Source: Sphaerulina vaccinii
Lineage: Eukaryota > Ascomycota > Dothideomycetes > Mycosphaerellales > Mycosphaerellaceae
Direction: 5' to 3'
DNA: 64,000 bases
NCBI GenBank assembly: GCA_022570795.1
Contig: JAKUDP010000028.1
Coordinates: 1,054,001-1,118,000, forward strand
Below the pieces are notes generated by a model that had not been told where the DNA came from, searched no databases, and saw nothing but the letters and a program-made list of their open reading frames with translations. Shown here in pieces: positions 17,182 through 28,394 of this stretch; the stretch's first letter is position 1, and each line of letters starts with the position of its first letter. The translations under genes and the position numbers were made by a program.

Positions 17182-19485
17182 TCAAGCAGCAATTGCTTGG
17201 TCTTCAGAAGCAGTCGTAACAGGATGCTCCTGCTGAGCAAAAGCTGTAAAGTGCTGCTTAGTATCCTCGGCTTGCTCCTTTGAGTCTTGCATTACCACGT
17301 CCGCCATCTGGGTATCCTCCTTTCTTTCTCCTCCACTTCTGCTGTCTGTCTCACTCTGCGCTGGCACAGACCTAGGACCTTCATGCGATGCTGAATATCG
17401 ATCGTGCGGGCTTGTGTCTTCTTGGTGGGCGTATATCCTACTAATCAGCTCGCGATGTCGTTCTTGCGTTTCGCTGCCGTGTTCGTCGGATAACTCTTCT
17501 CCAGCAGCAGCGCTGGTCGGAGTGCCAGAGCGAGTGTGCTCATTGCCGTCATCTACGCAGTCGTCAGTTGATCATCCCCCAGATTGAACCAAGAAATTCG
17601 CCTCACCATCGCCATCACCTCGCTCCGCCTCTTTCTTCGCATGCACTCTGCGAAGGTTATTAGCACTGCTCACGCTTCGCATATCCGGCCTGCCATCCTT
17701 TCTGATCAAAATTCCTTCAGCGTTCCTGATCGGCTTGGTTCGAGTCCTCTTGCCAGAACCAGAAGTAGCATCTGGCTGCGTGGTGTAAGAATCGTGCGGA
17801 GAACCAGGATTGACCGGTGTGGCAGGAAACTCATTCTGCCTCTCAGGTGGACCTCCCACAAAACCACTACGACGTCCGCCACCAGGAGTGCTTCGGTACG
17901 CAGACTTGGGCGAGTGAGGATGAATGGACTGGTACCCGCTATTGGGCGATGACTGACCAGTGATAGTCTCTGGCCTTTCCCATTCAGGTGTGCCGTGCTC
18001 TTGCCCTTCATGGCCGCTCCCGTGTCGATCAGGTCCACCTCCTCCCCCTCGTCCTCTACCACGTCCACGACCTCGACCTCCTCCTCCTCGGCGGCCTCTG
18101 CCTCGTCCTGGAGGAGGTGCGTGCTGGGGCGGCGGTCCTCCTGCCATCTCGGGTCTCCACATTTCAGGAGAGCCTTCAGCTTGCTGTGCAGAGGTGATGA
18201 AGCGGAAACTGTGCTGTCCGGGTCCTCCTGATGGGCCTGGAGTCGCTGCTGAACGCGATTGAGAGCCATCTGAAGGAGCACGACTGCGAGGATGGAAAGG
18301 CACTTCAGCGGGGCTTGGAGCCATGGCTTGAAAGCTAGATTGAGCAGGTCCATAGGCGTCGGTCTGTATGCTTCTTGGTGCGGAGCTCGGCATCAATGGC
18401 GCTAGCCTAGGTCGCTTTGAGCCATCTAGAGAAGGCGATTGATAGGGTGAGGCTCTGTCATCCGGAGGTCTCTTCATAGCAGGGTTTGTGTTCACGGCGG
18501 CCCATCCAGCGGCCTGGCTTGAGTGTATAGGGTGGAGTTCTGGCTCCGCCGTGGCTAAGCGTCCTGGATGATGATCACTTGAAGACCGGATTGCTGGCAA
18601 TCCATGGTGCTCAGCTGGCCGCCACCCAGTGAGAGCCGATGGTGGTGGCAATGTCTCATTGGGTCGAAATTGTGAAGTAGATGAAGGCTGCTCAGCAGGG
18701 AAAGGTCTCGAATCGGACGAAGGACGAAGCGGATGCGCACTTTGCGATTCCAATGTACCAGGTCCTGGAAAGTTGAGCGGACGGCTGTCCCCGGGTGATG
18801 CCATTGATGCAGTGCGCATCGGCGGAAGTGGGGCATGCTGCTGTGCTTGTGGAGCTTGCTGTTGCGGCTGGAAGTGATCGGCTTGTTGTTGATGGTGCTG
18901 CTGCTGGGAATATATCGATACCGGTGTATCTTGAGCTTGCTGTCTACTATATGTAGCTGTGAGGGGCCTATGCTGGGTTGAAGCCCCCGCTGTACCACCC
19001 TCCTCTAATCGCTTCACTCGATTCTTCACAAGGTCCAGCTGCATATTCATGCCATCAATCTCATTGACACGGTTGGTCAACCTCTGCAGCTGTCCGGCGA
19101 GCACCTCCAGATCACCGGGATCGTGCCGGGGAAGCTGTTCACCAGCCATGGGACGAACACGCAGTTCCCGCTGTACATCGTTCACAGCATGCACCACTTC
19201 GCCCATTTGCTGATTAAGTCTTCCAATGGCTGCCTCGATCTCGGTGAATTGACGCCGATGCGACTCCAGCATGCCAGTATTGTAAGACACCTGCGCCTGT
19301 AGTCGAGATATAGCACTAGTCCATACATCGTTTGTCGTGCGGTCCTGGCCAGCATGGTGCATAGATGGTCCTCGTGACTGATCAATCGATTCATGCGGTA
19401 TTGCTGGCGCCGGTTCGCGCGCCGCTATGTCTTGACTCATCGATACGGTGCGAGAATGTTGCACATGTTCTGCATGATTGTCCAT
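17182..19485 (-). CDS. uncharacterised coiled-coil, RGG-rich low-complexity protein
   Basis: Two exons (19485-17607 and 17552-17182) encode 749 aa. Residues about 55-170 look like a coiled coil (SRLQAQVSYNTGMLESHRRQ, VLAGQLQRLTNRVNEIDGMN). A long Pro/Gln/Ser-rich disordered middle follows, then an RGG/GRG tract (GRGRGRRGGGGRGRGRGRGR) typical of RNA- or G-quadruplex-binding regions. After it comes a conserved-looking basic block, KRTRTKPIRNAEGILIRKDG followed by RPDMRSVSSANNLRRVHAKK. The second exon adds an acidic, polar tail (HREELISR-like region, MADVVMQDSKEQAEDTKQ). The 54-nt intron uses a GTGAGG donor; ignoring it truncates the tail to about 11 residues. I do not know a named orthologue. 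A nuclear RNA/chromatin role is inference from composition. Confidence 0.75.
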
Positions 19486-21148
19486 GTCCTTCCGTGCGCT
19501 GTGCGGCACAGAAAGCTATGAGCTAATCAGTGCACCATAGCAAGTGTAACAACAAGGCAATGCTTGCTGTGATCGACCCAGAGCCAGACGCAGACAGAGC
19601 TATGCTTCGATGACCTGCATCAAATGTTAGTCGATGTGCAACAAGCAGTATAGCAAAAGGATGACGAAAGGGAACCGCAATGTGCAGAGAACAAAAGGTT
19701 TTGCATACTTGTAGCGCTAGTGACTATTGGCAGCGACCAGAGCCAGGCTGTACCGTGGGCAAGCGCAGACTTAATAGGTGCACAGGTGCATGTTTTGGGA
19801 CAGCTCACTTAGCTAAGATAGTGGAGAATAATCATATAGGAGTTCATCTACCTCGTACAGACTTCCTTCGGAGCTCCCAAATAGTCTTAGATTGTGCTTG
19901 TTCCAGAGCAATTAGATGATTGCTAGAGCCAAATGGTATTAGTGGATCACTACCTACTTCAACATCGAGCAAGATGCAGCACATGGTGTGATAGAAGCGC
20001 ACAGACACGTCTTCTAGACTTCCGAGTACCAATTTGGTTCTCCCGGCGATAAGATGGCCTGTGAGTTTCTGCAGGAGATTTCGACAGTTCGGGTCATCAG
20101 CGCTGGCCAGGGTGCACCGTACAATGTCGGCAAATTGTGTACATTCCGATGTAGAGCTACATCAACAGCAGCCAGAAGAGCTGGTGATGCTGTGAGAGTG
20201 TCTGTTCTTTGATCAAGAGCCCAGGATTTCGCGAACAGAAGCGAACGAGCGGGTACCGTACCGACACGACGCAGGCTATGGGCCGGCTGAAGTGTGGCGT
20301 ACGACGCTATCGTAAAAAAGCTGCGTATAGTATAACGCAGAGGATTCTTTTACTCACCAAAGCCAGCGAATGTGCAGAGTCATTAAGCACGGGGCATGCG
20401 TTTATCGTTGAGTGTAGCTGTCATCTCGCATGAAGAGCTTCGCGAAGAATCGTAATCAACAGAAGCTCAGAAAGTTGTGGTCGTGCTGAACGCAGCTATA
20501 GTCGTGAATGAATTGTCGACGTATATCGCCGCTAGCACTCCCTTTTGCATAGTCAGCGACCAGGGACCGTCGTGCAATCCAACCAGTAGAGTGCGCACGT
20601 TAATCTCAAGTACTTTATAGTTTTCCTGTGATTTTAGCCGATTGAAAGCCCACGTACGATGATGCGGCCGCAAGAAGCTGATCGCGACATGTCAGCGGAG
20701 AAACCTCCTACTCAGACAATGGCGATGAAGCTGGTAAGAGGTGCGAGTGAAGTTGCATTATTGTTGTTGTAGACGGAGTGGTGAATGAAACAGAAGAGCT
20801 TCCGCCGCCTATAAAGGTAGGGGTCCCTGCGCCTGTCTCGCTCGGTTGCGCTTGCCGAGTCAATCGTCAGGCATCTCCACATTTCAGAAGGCACAAACGT
20901 CGACACACGTGCGACATCAACCACTCATTCGACATCTTCACATTTCAACCATCACCAGCGCATGCAAGGCAGCAGCTTCACGGCCGAGTATATAAGAGCA
21001 GCGACACCGCGAGAGTGCTCAGGCAAATTGTCATGAGTGCGCTTTCTGTTCACAGACGGCCTGCAGCGGCGCGGTAACCTTCCTGGACCTGACTTCGACA
21101 TCATCACTTGCGACTATTACAGCGCAACAGCAGCGCACCATCGGCACG
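19486..21148. promoter_or_regulatory. long divergent intergenic region upstream of TAF1
   Basis: 1.66 kb between divergent starts. Short open frames only, none conserved-looking. It must contain both promoters. No transposon ends or RNA gene seen. Confidence 0.5.
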
Positions 21149-24100
21149 ATGCCACACGCCACCGAGGACGAGACCATGAGTGGAGTGGACGAGGAAGCGG
21201 CGATCAGCCAGTACCTGAAGAATAATGAGAATGGTGGTTTTGATGCCGCCAATATGGAGATTGATCAGGCAGACAAGGCCGAAAATGCGGTAGACTACGA
21301 AGACTTCAGCGACGATGATCTTCCAGAAGAAGAGGAGCCGCAGAACAAGATAGAGGACACCGAGGACGGGGACCTGCTCAGACAGCTGGGAGATTTCAAC
21401 GCGCAATCTGAGCCGCCTGTGACGAATGGCGTCCACGATACGAGCGAGCATGATCTCTTCGGCGAGATGGATGAGAGTAATGATCTTTTTGGCGAGCATC
21501 TATCGTCTCCAGAGGTAGAGCGCCATGCTCCTCACGCTACACACCAGCAGCAGCCGAGTGGACTTGCTCTGCCCTCGAAGTCCGGCCTTGCGCTGCCCAC
21601 GAGTCAACCAACACGCAAGCTGTCTCAGCCCAGCTCATCATCCATGAGCCCTCCGCCATTTCCAGACGCATATGCTGCGCTATCGCCTACCAGCATGACT
21701 TCCGAGGATGAGGACCTCGACCCACAGGTGGCACTACAGCGGTCTCTATTCAAGGCCTCCAAGTTGAGGACAGATGGAGATGATGAAGATCAACTGTCAC
21801 GCGAGCCGGACTGGCATACCTTCTATTCGCTATATCCTGAATATGAGAAGTCGCAGGCGCCACGCTTCGTCGAGCTTTTTCCACCTCGAGCTGTTGAGTT
21901 CAAGGGAAAGGCTCCGCTCAAGCCTCCTAGAGTCATTGTCCCTACGAAGCTGTCTCTCGATTTGCTTCACGATCAAGAGCGGAGTTTCAAGGCTTTGGCT
22001 GCTAGCAACAAGACCAAGCAGGATAGCACGTTCAACAACAGCCTCGTTCCTCTCGCCAACCGATATTCTGCGGAAAGTGAGAGCGAAGATGACCTCACCT
22101 TCAGTGAGCTCGACGAGAATGAGCGCGTCGGTAATGTCACAATGCATGATCTGGCGCTAGTCTGCCAGGATTGGGACATTTCAAGTGTATACTCTGAGGT
22201 TGAGTCTGGACCCGATCTGAAACTCGATGCGACACAAGGAGATTGGGATATGGAGGATATAAGTCGTCCTAACAAGAAACGACGAGTGGATGGTTCGGAT
22301 GCCCTCAGACCGAATGCCATCCGCGAGCTTCATTTCTCTTGCGAAGACCCCGAACGCACCACAGCCAAACTGGCGAAGTCGGTCGCACTGGACCTCAATG
22401 ATCCCTACCTCCTCATCGACGAGCATGCCCCACAGACAAAGCGTAAGCTTCAGCGTGTACCTGGCGACTCGAAATGCGACAGCGCCGTGAACCGAGATCT
22501 AGCCAAGCGATACAACATTAGTAATGATCAAGCCTACGATTTGTTGAAGGAGAACCATCAGCACAAAGTTCGGAGCACGCTTGGCAGTATGGCTGTTGAG
22601 CATAGTTTCCCTGCGGCGAAGCTTCAGTTTCCATTTTACAGGACCACTCTCGAGCCCAAAGCAAAACGTGCATTTCATCGCCCTCACCTGGAACTTAAGC
22701 AGCAACCTGGTACTCGAGAGTACCGCTTCGCCAAGCCAAAGCATATCAAGAGAAAGCATGTTCGTGGCCGAGAAGCGAAAGATGTCTTTGCCAAAGCAGA
22801 AGACCTGTCTCTTGGCGATTCTGCTTCGATGCTACTTCTCGAGTACTCTGAAGAGGCGCCAATGATGCTCTCGAACTTTGGCATGGGCAATCGCTTGATC
22901 AATTACTATCGCAAACAGCATGCTGATGATCAAGAGAGAGGAGAGAAGAAGGAAATCGGTGAAGCTCAGGTATTACTTACTCAGGACAAGAGTCCCTTTT
23001 CCAACTTTGGCCATGTCGACAAAGGCGAGACGGTGCCAACACTACAGAATGGACTTTATCGTGCTCCGGTCTTCAGTCATGCACCTAAGCAGACCGACTT
23101 CGTGATCGGTATCAGCAGTACTTACGAGAACGGCGATAAGTTCTTTCTGCGCAACGTGGAGAACCTACATGCTGTCGGCCAGCAATTCCCACTTGCTGAA
23201 GTACCTGGTCAGCACTCGCGTAAGGTCACTGATGCTGCCAAGAAACGCCTACGCGCGCTCTCTTACCGGATCTACACCAAATCTTTGACCCGTAGAGACA
23301 AGGTTCTGGACAACGCTTCCCTCATGCCGCATTTGCCTGGACACGACATGCCCCAGACGCGTAGCAAAATGCGCGAGTTCATGAAGTACGAGCGACTGAA
23401 CACTCGCGGCGATGGCTCAATGGGAGTTTGGGTGCCTCAGCCGGGCCATCCAGTCCCTGACGCCGAAACGCTGCGTGGCTGGATTCGTCCCGAAGACGTC
23501 TGTCTGCTGGACTCAATGCAAGTTGGCGTGCAACATCTGGCCGATCTTGGCATCAGCGAAGGCGACAAGGGTGAGGAAGACAAAGACATTGACGAGGGAG
23601 CCAACATCGAACTACAGCTCGCTCCATGGCGTGCCAGCAAGAACTTCCTCAACGCGTGCCAAGGAAAGGCAATGCTCAAGTTGCACGGTGATGGTGACCC
23701 GACAGGTCAAGGCCTTGCTTTCAGCTTCGTCAAAACCAGCATGAAGGGCGGCTTTCAGGCCCAAGGCGAGAGTGTCGAAGACAAAATTGACAAGCAGAAG
23801 CGCAAAGACACAGGCGGTCACTCTTATAACGTGGCGAAGCAGCAAAAGCAGTACGACGAATCCATCAGACGCATCTGGGAATCTCAGCGTTCAAGTCTAC
23901 AGAAGCCGGAGGAGATCTCCGACGATGACATGGAAGACGAGCCTGATCGGAGTGCTGAGTATAACTTCGGCCGTGGACACACACCACGCTCATCGATCGG
24001 CGGCACCCCTGCAGCTTTTTGTGGTCGACACGACGACGACTATATGAGCGCGATCACTGCCGATAGCGTTGGTCGTGGTGATACTCTAACCATCACCCGC

Positions 24101-24786
24101 AGTGGAGGACTTGACCAGTTTGGGCAGCCACTGCCAGAGGTGACCGAGACCATCACTAACCCAGCAGTTATCAGAATGTACAAGCAGAAAGCTCTGGCAA
24201 GAGATCTCGCTGGCAAAGAGTAAGTCATTGCTGAGCTGGAGCTTGTCGCGAGTATGCAGGCAAGAACAGTACACATGCTAACATTCTCACTAGCAAATCC
24301 CAATTCGCGCCCACCGGCGATGCCGAAAAGGATGAATTCCAAAAACGAGAAATTGAGAAGGAGCTCGCTCGCATCAAACGCAACGCCGAACGAAGAGAGG
24401 CACGCGATCGTCTCAAGGCCAGACAAAGAGACCCTGCCGCTGCCAACTCACCTACCACCGCAGCAGCAGCATCACCAGGACCATCCGAAATGGACGGACC
24501 AGCATCCGCGACAGCCGAGAGCAAACCAGCTCAGAAGGGCAAAGGCCGCAGCAAAGATGGCACAGCTCGAAAGTGCGCCAACTGCGGCGAAGTGGGCCAC
24601 ATCAAAACCAACCGAAAGTCAGTAAACAGTTTCACATGTCCCTTTTGTTTCAAACGCAACAGAATTGGCGAAGATGGAAATGGTATCGGCTTCGAAAGAC
24701 AGAATCAGCGTGGCAGTCTCGCTGGTGTCAATGCTGGCAAAGCCGATACTTCCATCAGCTCCTCCATGCCAGAATTCAAGCTCTGA
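21149..24786 (+). CDS. TAF1: TFIID subunit 1 (TAF1)
   Basis: Exons 21149-24219 and 24294-24786 encode 1,187 aa. If a further 45-nt intron at 24618-24662 is removed it is 1,172 aa. TAF1 is the largest TFIID scaffold and contacts TBP and promoter DNA. The acidic N-terminus with VDYEDFSDDDLPEEEE fits the TBP-binding TAND region. The central DUF3591 block shows FHRPHLELKQQPGTREYRFA, LLEYSEEAPMMLSNFGMGN, RNVENLHAVGQQFPLAEVPG and MREFMKYERLNTRGDGSMG. Near the end come AKQQKQYDESIRRIWESQ and a zinc knuckle KCANCGEVGHIKTN. Like yeast TAF1 it lacks bromodomains. The possible last intron has a GTCAGT donor, a length divisible by three and no stop, so both forms are in frame. Neither continuation gives the expected final Cys of the knuckle immediately, which leaves the extreme C-terminus uncertain. 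Confidence 0.92.
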
Positions 24787-25490
24787 GCTTATGGGTGGTG
24801 AGAGGGAGCGAGCTTCTTCAATCAGTTGCGAGAAAGACAGAAAGATTTGTTTTGCGTTGCGTTGCTTTTTGTTCTTTTTAAGATACCCCAAATGAGAAAT
24901 GCGAACTTGAGCTGACTTGTCATCGTGTGAAAAGGCTTTGCCCTATGCTGAATGGAACGATGAAACCCGAGGATGCTGGCCTGAATGGAGACAGTTCTTT
25001 TGGTGCTGTGCCGGCCCAATTGGTGCTGTAGTTCTCTTTCCGTCTCCTACACTGGATCGATGCGAATGTTCTCCCCTTCCACGATCGAAGCCAAGCAAGA
25101 CCTCGACAGTATTTGCGCTGCTGCTGCCATTCAACTGATAGAGAAGATGTCAGAAATGTCCCGCTACCACTATCTGGCGAGGATAGGTGCTCGCAAGATG
25201 GCGGAGCACTCTTTATACAACACATAGTCAAAATGAAAGAACACGCTTGCGAGCGAGATTGTGATTTGCAAATATCTCTTAGTACACGTCTATCTATGCC
25301 GTCTACTGCTCAACTGCCTGGCAGAGGTGCTGCTATTGACAAGCACAACAGTAGAGCCATCCATGATGGTAAGCTGATGCACAGATGGTTGATCCACCTT
25401 TCAGCGTCCTCATCTCGGCATCACAACTGCAGCTGATGTAGCAATGCTATGCAAGTGACCGATATCATACAGCTCCCTCGATCTTTACGC
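24787..25490. other. convergent 3' intergenic region TAF1/RPN10
   Basis: 3' UTR and terminator space only. Short open frames show no recognisable protein. Confidence 0.5.
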
Positions 25491-26452
25491 TCATGCAGTG
25501 TCCATCTTATCATCTTCATCCTTCTTCTTGTCGTCCTTCTTCGTGCTGCTGCTACCTGACGCGCTCGGTTCTCCACTGCTGTCCAGTAAAGGCTGCTCTT
25601 CAGGCACACTCTCCAGATTCGTCTTCCCCTCAGCTTCCTCCCTCGCCTTCTTATCACGCTCTTGTCGTTCCTTCTCCTCTTCCATACTCATACGCAACAC
25701 AAGCGCCAGTTCCGGATCGACATTCGGATCCACGCCGAATTCGTAATCGTTACCGCCTCCTGCACCACCGTCTGCTCCTCCACCATTAGCTGCTGCACCG
25801 CCACCCTCGCCTGCCAGGATCGGCGATGCGACTATCGTGTCTGATAGAAGATTGGGTCCTGGAGGTACAATTTCCAGATGTGAGCCATCATTAGACTTGA
25901 CAGCTTCGTTGAATGCGCGTAGCTTGTCCAAGTTCTCGTCTGTGAGGTCTCCGAAAGCGATAATGTCGATGCTGGTATTGTTCTTCTTCATTCGCTTTGC
26001 CAATTTCGTCAATGTGCTCGAGGAGTCTGCGATGGGCGAACAGGTGAAGACGATGATGCGTTGGCGCTGTGACTTGTTCTGTCTGTGTTTGAGGGCGAGA
26101 GAAGCAATCATGATACCGGTGTAGAGGTGCGATTCGCCCTTGACGCGAGTTCGGTGTAGGCCATCGAGGACTTTTCCGGGGTTTGTGGTGAGGGTTGTGA
26201 GCACTTCTGGGCCGTTGCCGCCCATGCTCATGAGGCCGACTGACGATTCGGGATTCGCTTGCGTTTTGGAGTGGAAGATGAGGTTGGCAGCGTCGACCTG
26301 GGCTTCCCATCGCGAAGGCACGTAGTCGCCGTTCCTGCTGCTTTCGCTGTTGTCGACGCTGGGGAGAAGTGTTAGTGAGGTGGTATGAGGCGAAGTATGG
26401 TGTGTGGTAGAGATGGAGCTGCGTACACTATCATCGTCGCCTCGAGCACCAT
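25491..26452 (-). CDS. RPN10: 26S proteasome ubiquitin receptor RPN10
   Basis: Two exons (26452-26427, only 26 nt, and 26358-25491) encode 297 aa. Rpn10 sits in the 19S regulatory particle and captures polyubiquitinated substrates. The spliced N-terminus reads MVLEATMIVVDNSESSRNGD, the near-invariant start of the family's VWA domain, which proves the tiny first exon and the 68-nt intron. The VWA domain continues through GLMSMGGNGPEVLTTLT, SHLYTGIMIASLALKHRQNK and IIVFTCSPI. One ubiquitin-interacting motif is visible at about residues 223-241 (DPELALVLRMSMEEEKERQ) with the key A-S spacing partly conserved. The tail is charged and Ser-rich. Length matches fungal orthologues (yeast is 268 aa). 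It shares a 281-bp promoter region with the Borealin gene. Confidence 0.96.
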
Positions 26453-26733
26453 CGTGGCGGTATCCTTTCCCTCTTTCCTAATGTGTGGTGGTTATTGTTA
26501 TTGTTCTCGTGATAGCTGTGGTTGATGATAGCGGGGTGTGTGCGCTGGAGTGGTGGATGTCGATGTCGATGTCGTGGTTGATGAGGTGTACTTGCTTGCC
26601 TTGTGACAGCTCGGTGAATGGTGAAGCTCATCGCCGTGCTTCTTGGCGGATCATCATCTTGTTTACATCTGCCTTTCAGGCACATACAACAACATACATA
26701 GCACAACTTCCACAGACAGCACATCACCATAAC
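26453..26733. promoter_or_regulatory. 281-bp bidirectional promoter RPN10 / NBL1
   Basis: The start codons of RPN10 (minus) and the Borealin-like gene (plus) are 281 bp apart, so upstream control elements are shared. No canonical Rpn4-type element was recognised by eye. Confidence 0.45.
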
Positions 26734-27699
26734 ATGGACACCATGACACGCACTCCCCAGCAGAGCCCAACGCGACGAGTTCCATCTATCACACAGGCCC
26801 AGAAGCAGGCGCTGGTCGACAATCTACAGCTCGAGAGTAAGGAATGGCCTCTCCAGCAACACAACCAAGCACTAACACGCGTCAAACAGTCACTGAGAGA
26901 GCGCGCAAGCTGCGCGCACAATATGCATTGCAAGCACAAGGACTTCGGGCGCGTCTAGAATTACGCGTAAACCGCATACCTCAAGCCCTGCGCAAACGGA
27001 ATATCCAAGAACTCATAGACGAGCATCAAGCCAAATCAAAACCTGCACCTCCTCCACCAATGCCAGTTGCCGTTAAACAGCCAACAACATCACAATCTGT
27101 GCAGCCAGTTCATCCCAAAGCAAAGCCAGCTGCCAAGCGCAAGAGGTTTGTCTGACAGCTCAATCATTTTGAGCGCAACACTAACGGCCTCCAGTGATGA
27201 GATCTCGATGGGAGACGACAAGGAGAACATGCCAGCTCAATCAGAGCAGGACATTCCGAATCCAAAGAAAAGAACCAAGACTGTAGTGACTGCGAATTCG
27301 AAAGCCACTCGTGCACGGAATGCGGGCCCAGCTGGCGTTCTGTCACCAAGGTCACATAACTCTCGCAACTTGCCACAATCGCCAATAAAGCCAATGGAGA
27401 AGACGTATCCGCCGCGACCTATGTCTTCGGCACAGACAATCTCAAAGACAACGCGTGCGCCCAGCCGGCAGACCAAGCGACCAGGAACAGCCTCCGATAC
27501 AGATGGAGGCAGAGTGAGCGAAGGTAGCAATACCAGCGCTGGCACGACCATAATAACGAAACCTGGAACTCGAAAGGCTGCGACTGCGAAGAAGACAGTC
27601 CCGGCGAAACCCGCGACCACAACCAGGAAACCGGCCACCACAAAGCCAGCCGCCACTGCGCCCGCGCCAGCAACGAGGACTTTGAGAAGTAGGAATTAG
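26734..27699 (+). CDS. NBL1: Borealin N-terminal-domain protein (Nbl1-like chromosomal passenger subunit)
   Basis: Three exons (26734-26836, 26890-27145, 27195-27699) encode 287 aa. Borealin/Nbl1 binds Survivin and INCENP (Bir1 and Sli15 in yeast) in the chromosomal passenger complex that brings Aurora B to centromeres. The diagnostic helix is ARKLRAQYALQAQGLRARLE followed by LRVNRIPQALRKRNIQELID, as in Borealin N-terminal domains. The rest is basic and Pro/Thr/Ala-rich with possible CDK sites (NLPQSPIKP, PQQSPTRR) and a KEN box (DDKENMP) that could mediate APC/C-dependent degradation. Yeast Nbl1 is only the N-terminal helix (73 aa), and filamentous-fungal forms carry the longer tail. Both introns are short (53 and 49 nt) and required for frame. 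Confidence 0.88.
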
Positions 27700-28394
27700 C
27701 GGCATGTACTGTTCGAGATGTTCAACCGGAAGACAATGCCCAAAGAAGTGGCACCCATGCTGTACAGGTTTTCAGATGTCTACTCGACCTCCTTCCGCAG
27801 TCTGACTTGGCGGCTGCAAGTTAAGAATCACAGGCATCGCACAACAGGCTTCTCATACGAATTGGCGACTCCGCCGTCAGCTTTTGTGACGTCAAAAATG
27901 CTTTGAGACCAGGAAAGTGCAGGGCGCGATAAACGATATACCGGCCCTATCTCCAGCGCTTTCGGCCAAGAGATAACACATGCTATGCAACCGAGCAACA
28001 TCCTTGTCTGCCATGTGCACTCTTACACAACAGTACAGTAGTGAGTCGCTTGCATACAGTTCTCATGCGGCGACGATCTATCTGTGAGTTGGGCATACCA
28101 ATCGTTGTTATGCAATGCAGCCATAAGAACCAGGGGCCAGCACTTCGCATAGGTCGAACTGACCATTGCGGGTACATATCTGCGACGCTATGAAGAGCGC
28201 TACACGAATATAGAGATCTGGTCCACTATCACTCCTACTACGGCCGAACATCGCCTATCATGCTAAGGAGCACATCTGGAGGCGGAGACAAGTAGTGTCA
28301 ACTAGTGCTCACTACTGGACCTTTACTTTGACTTGCTGTCCAGCAACTTCATCGCAGATCCTCACTGCGATATCAAGTCACAACACTTTTTACG
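27700..28394. other. intergenic region upstream of the amino-acid permease
   Basis: No coding or RNA feature recognised; contains the permease promoter. Confidence 0.5.
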
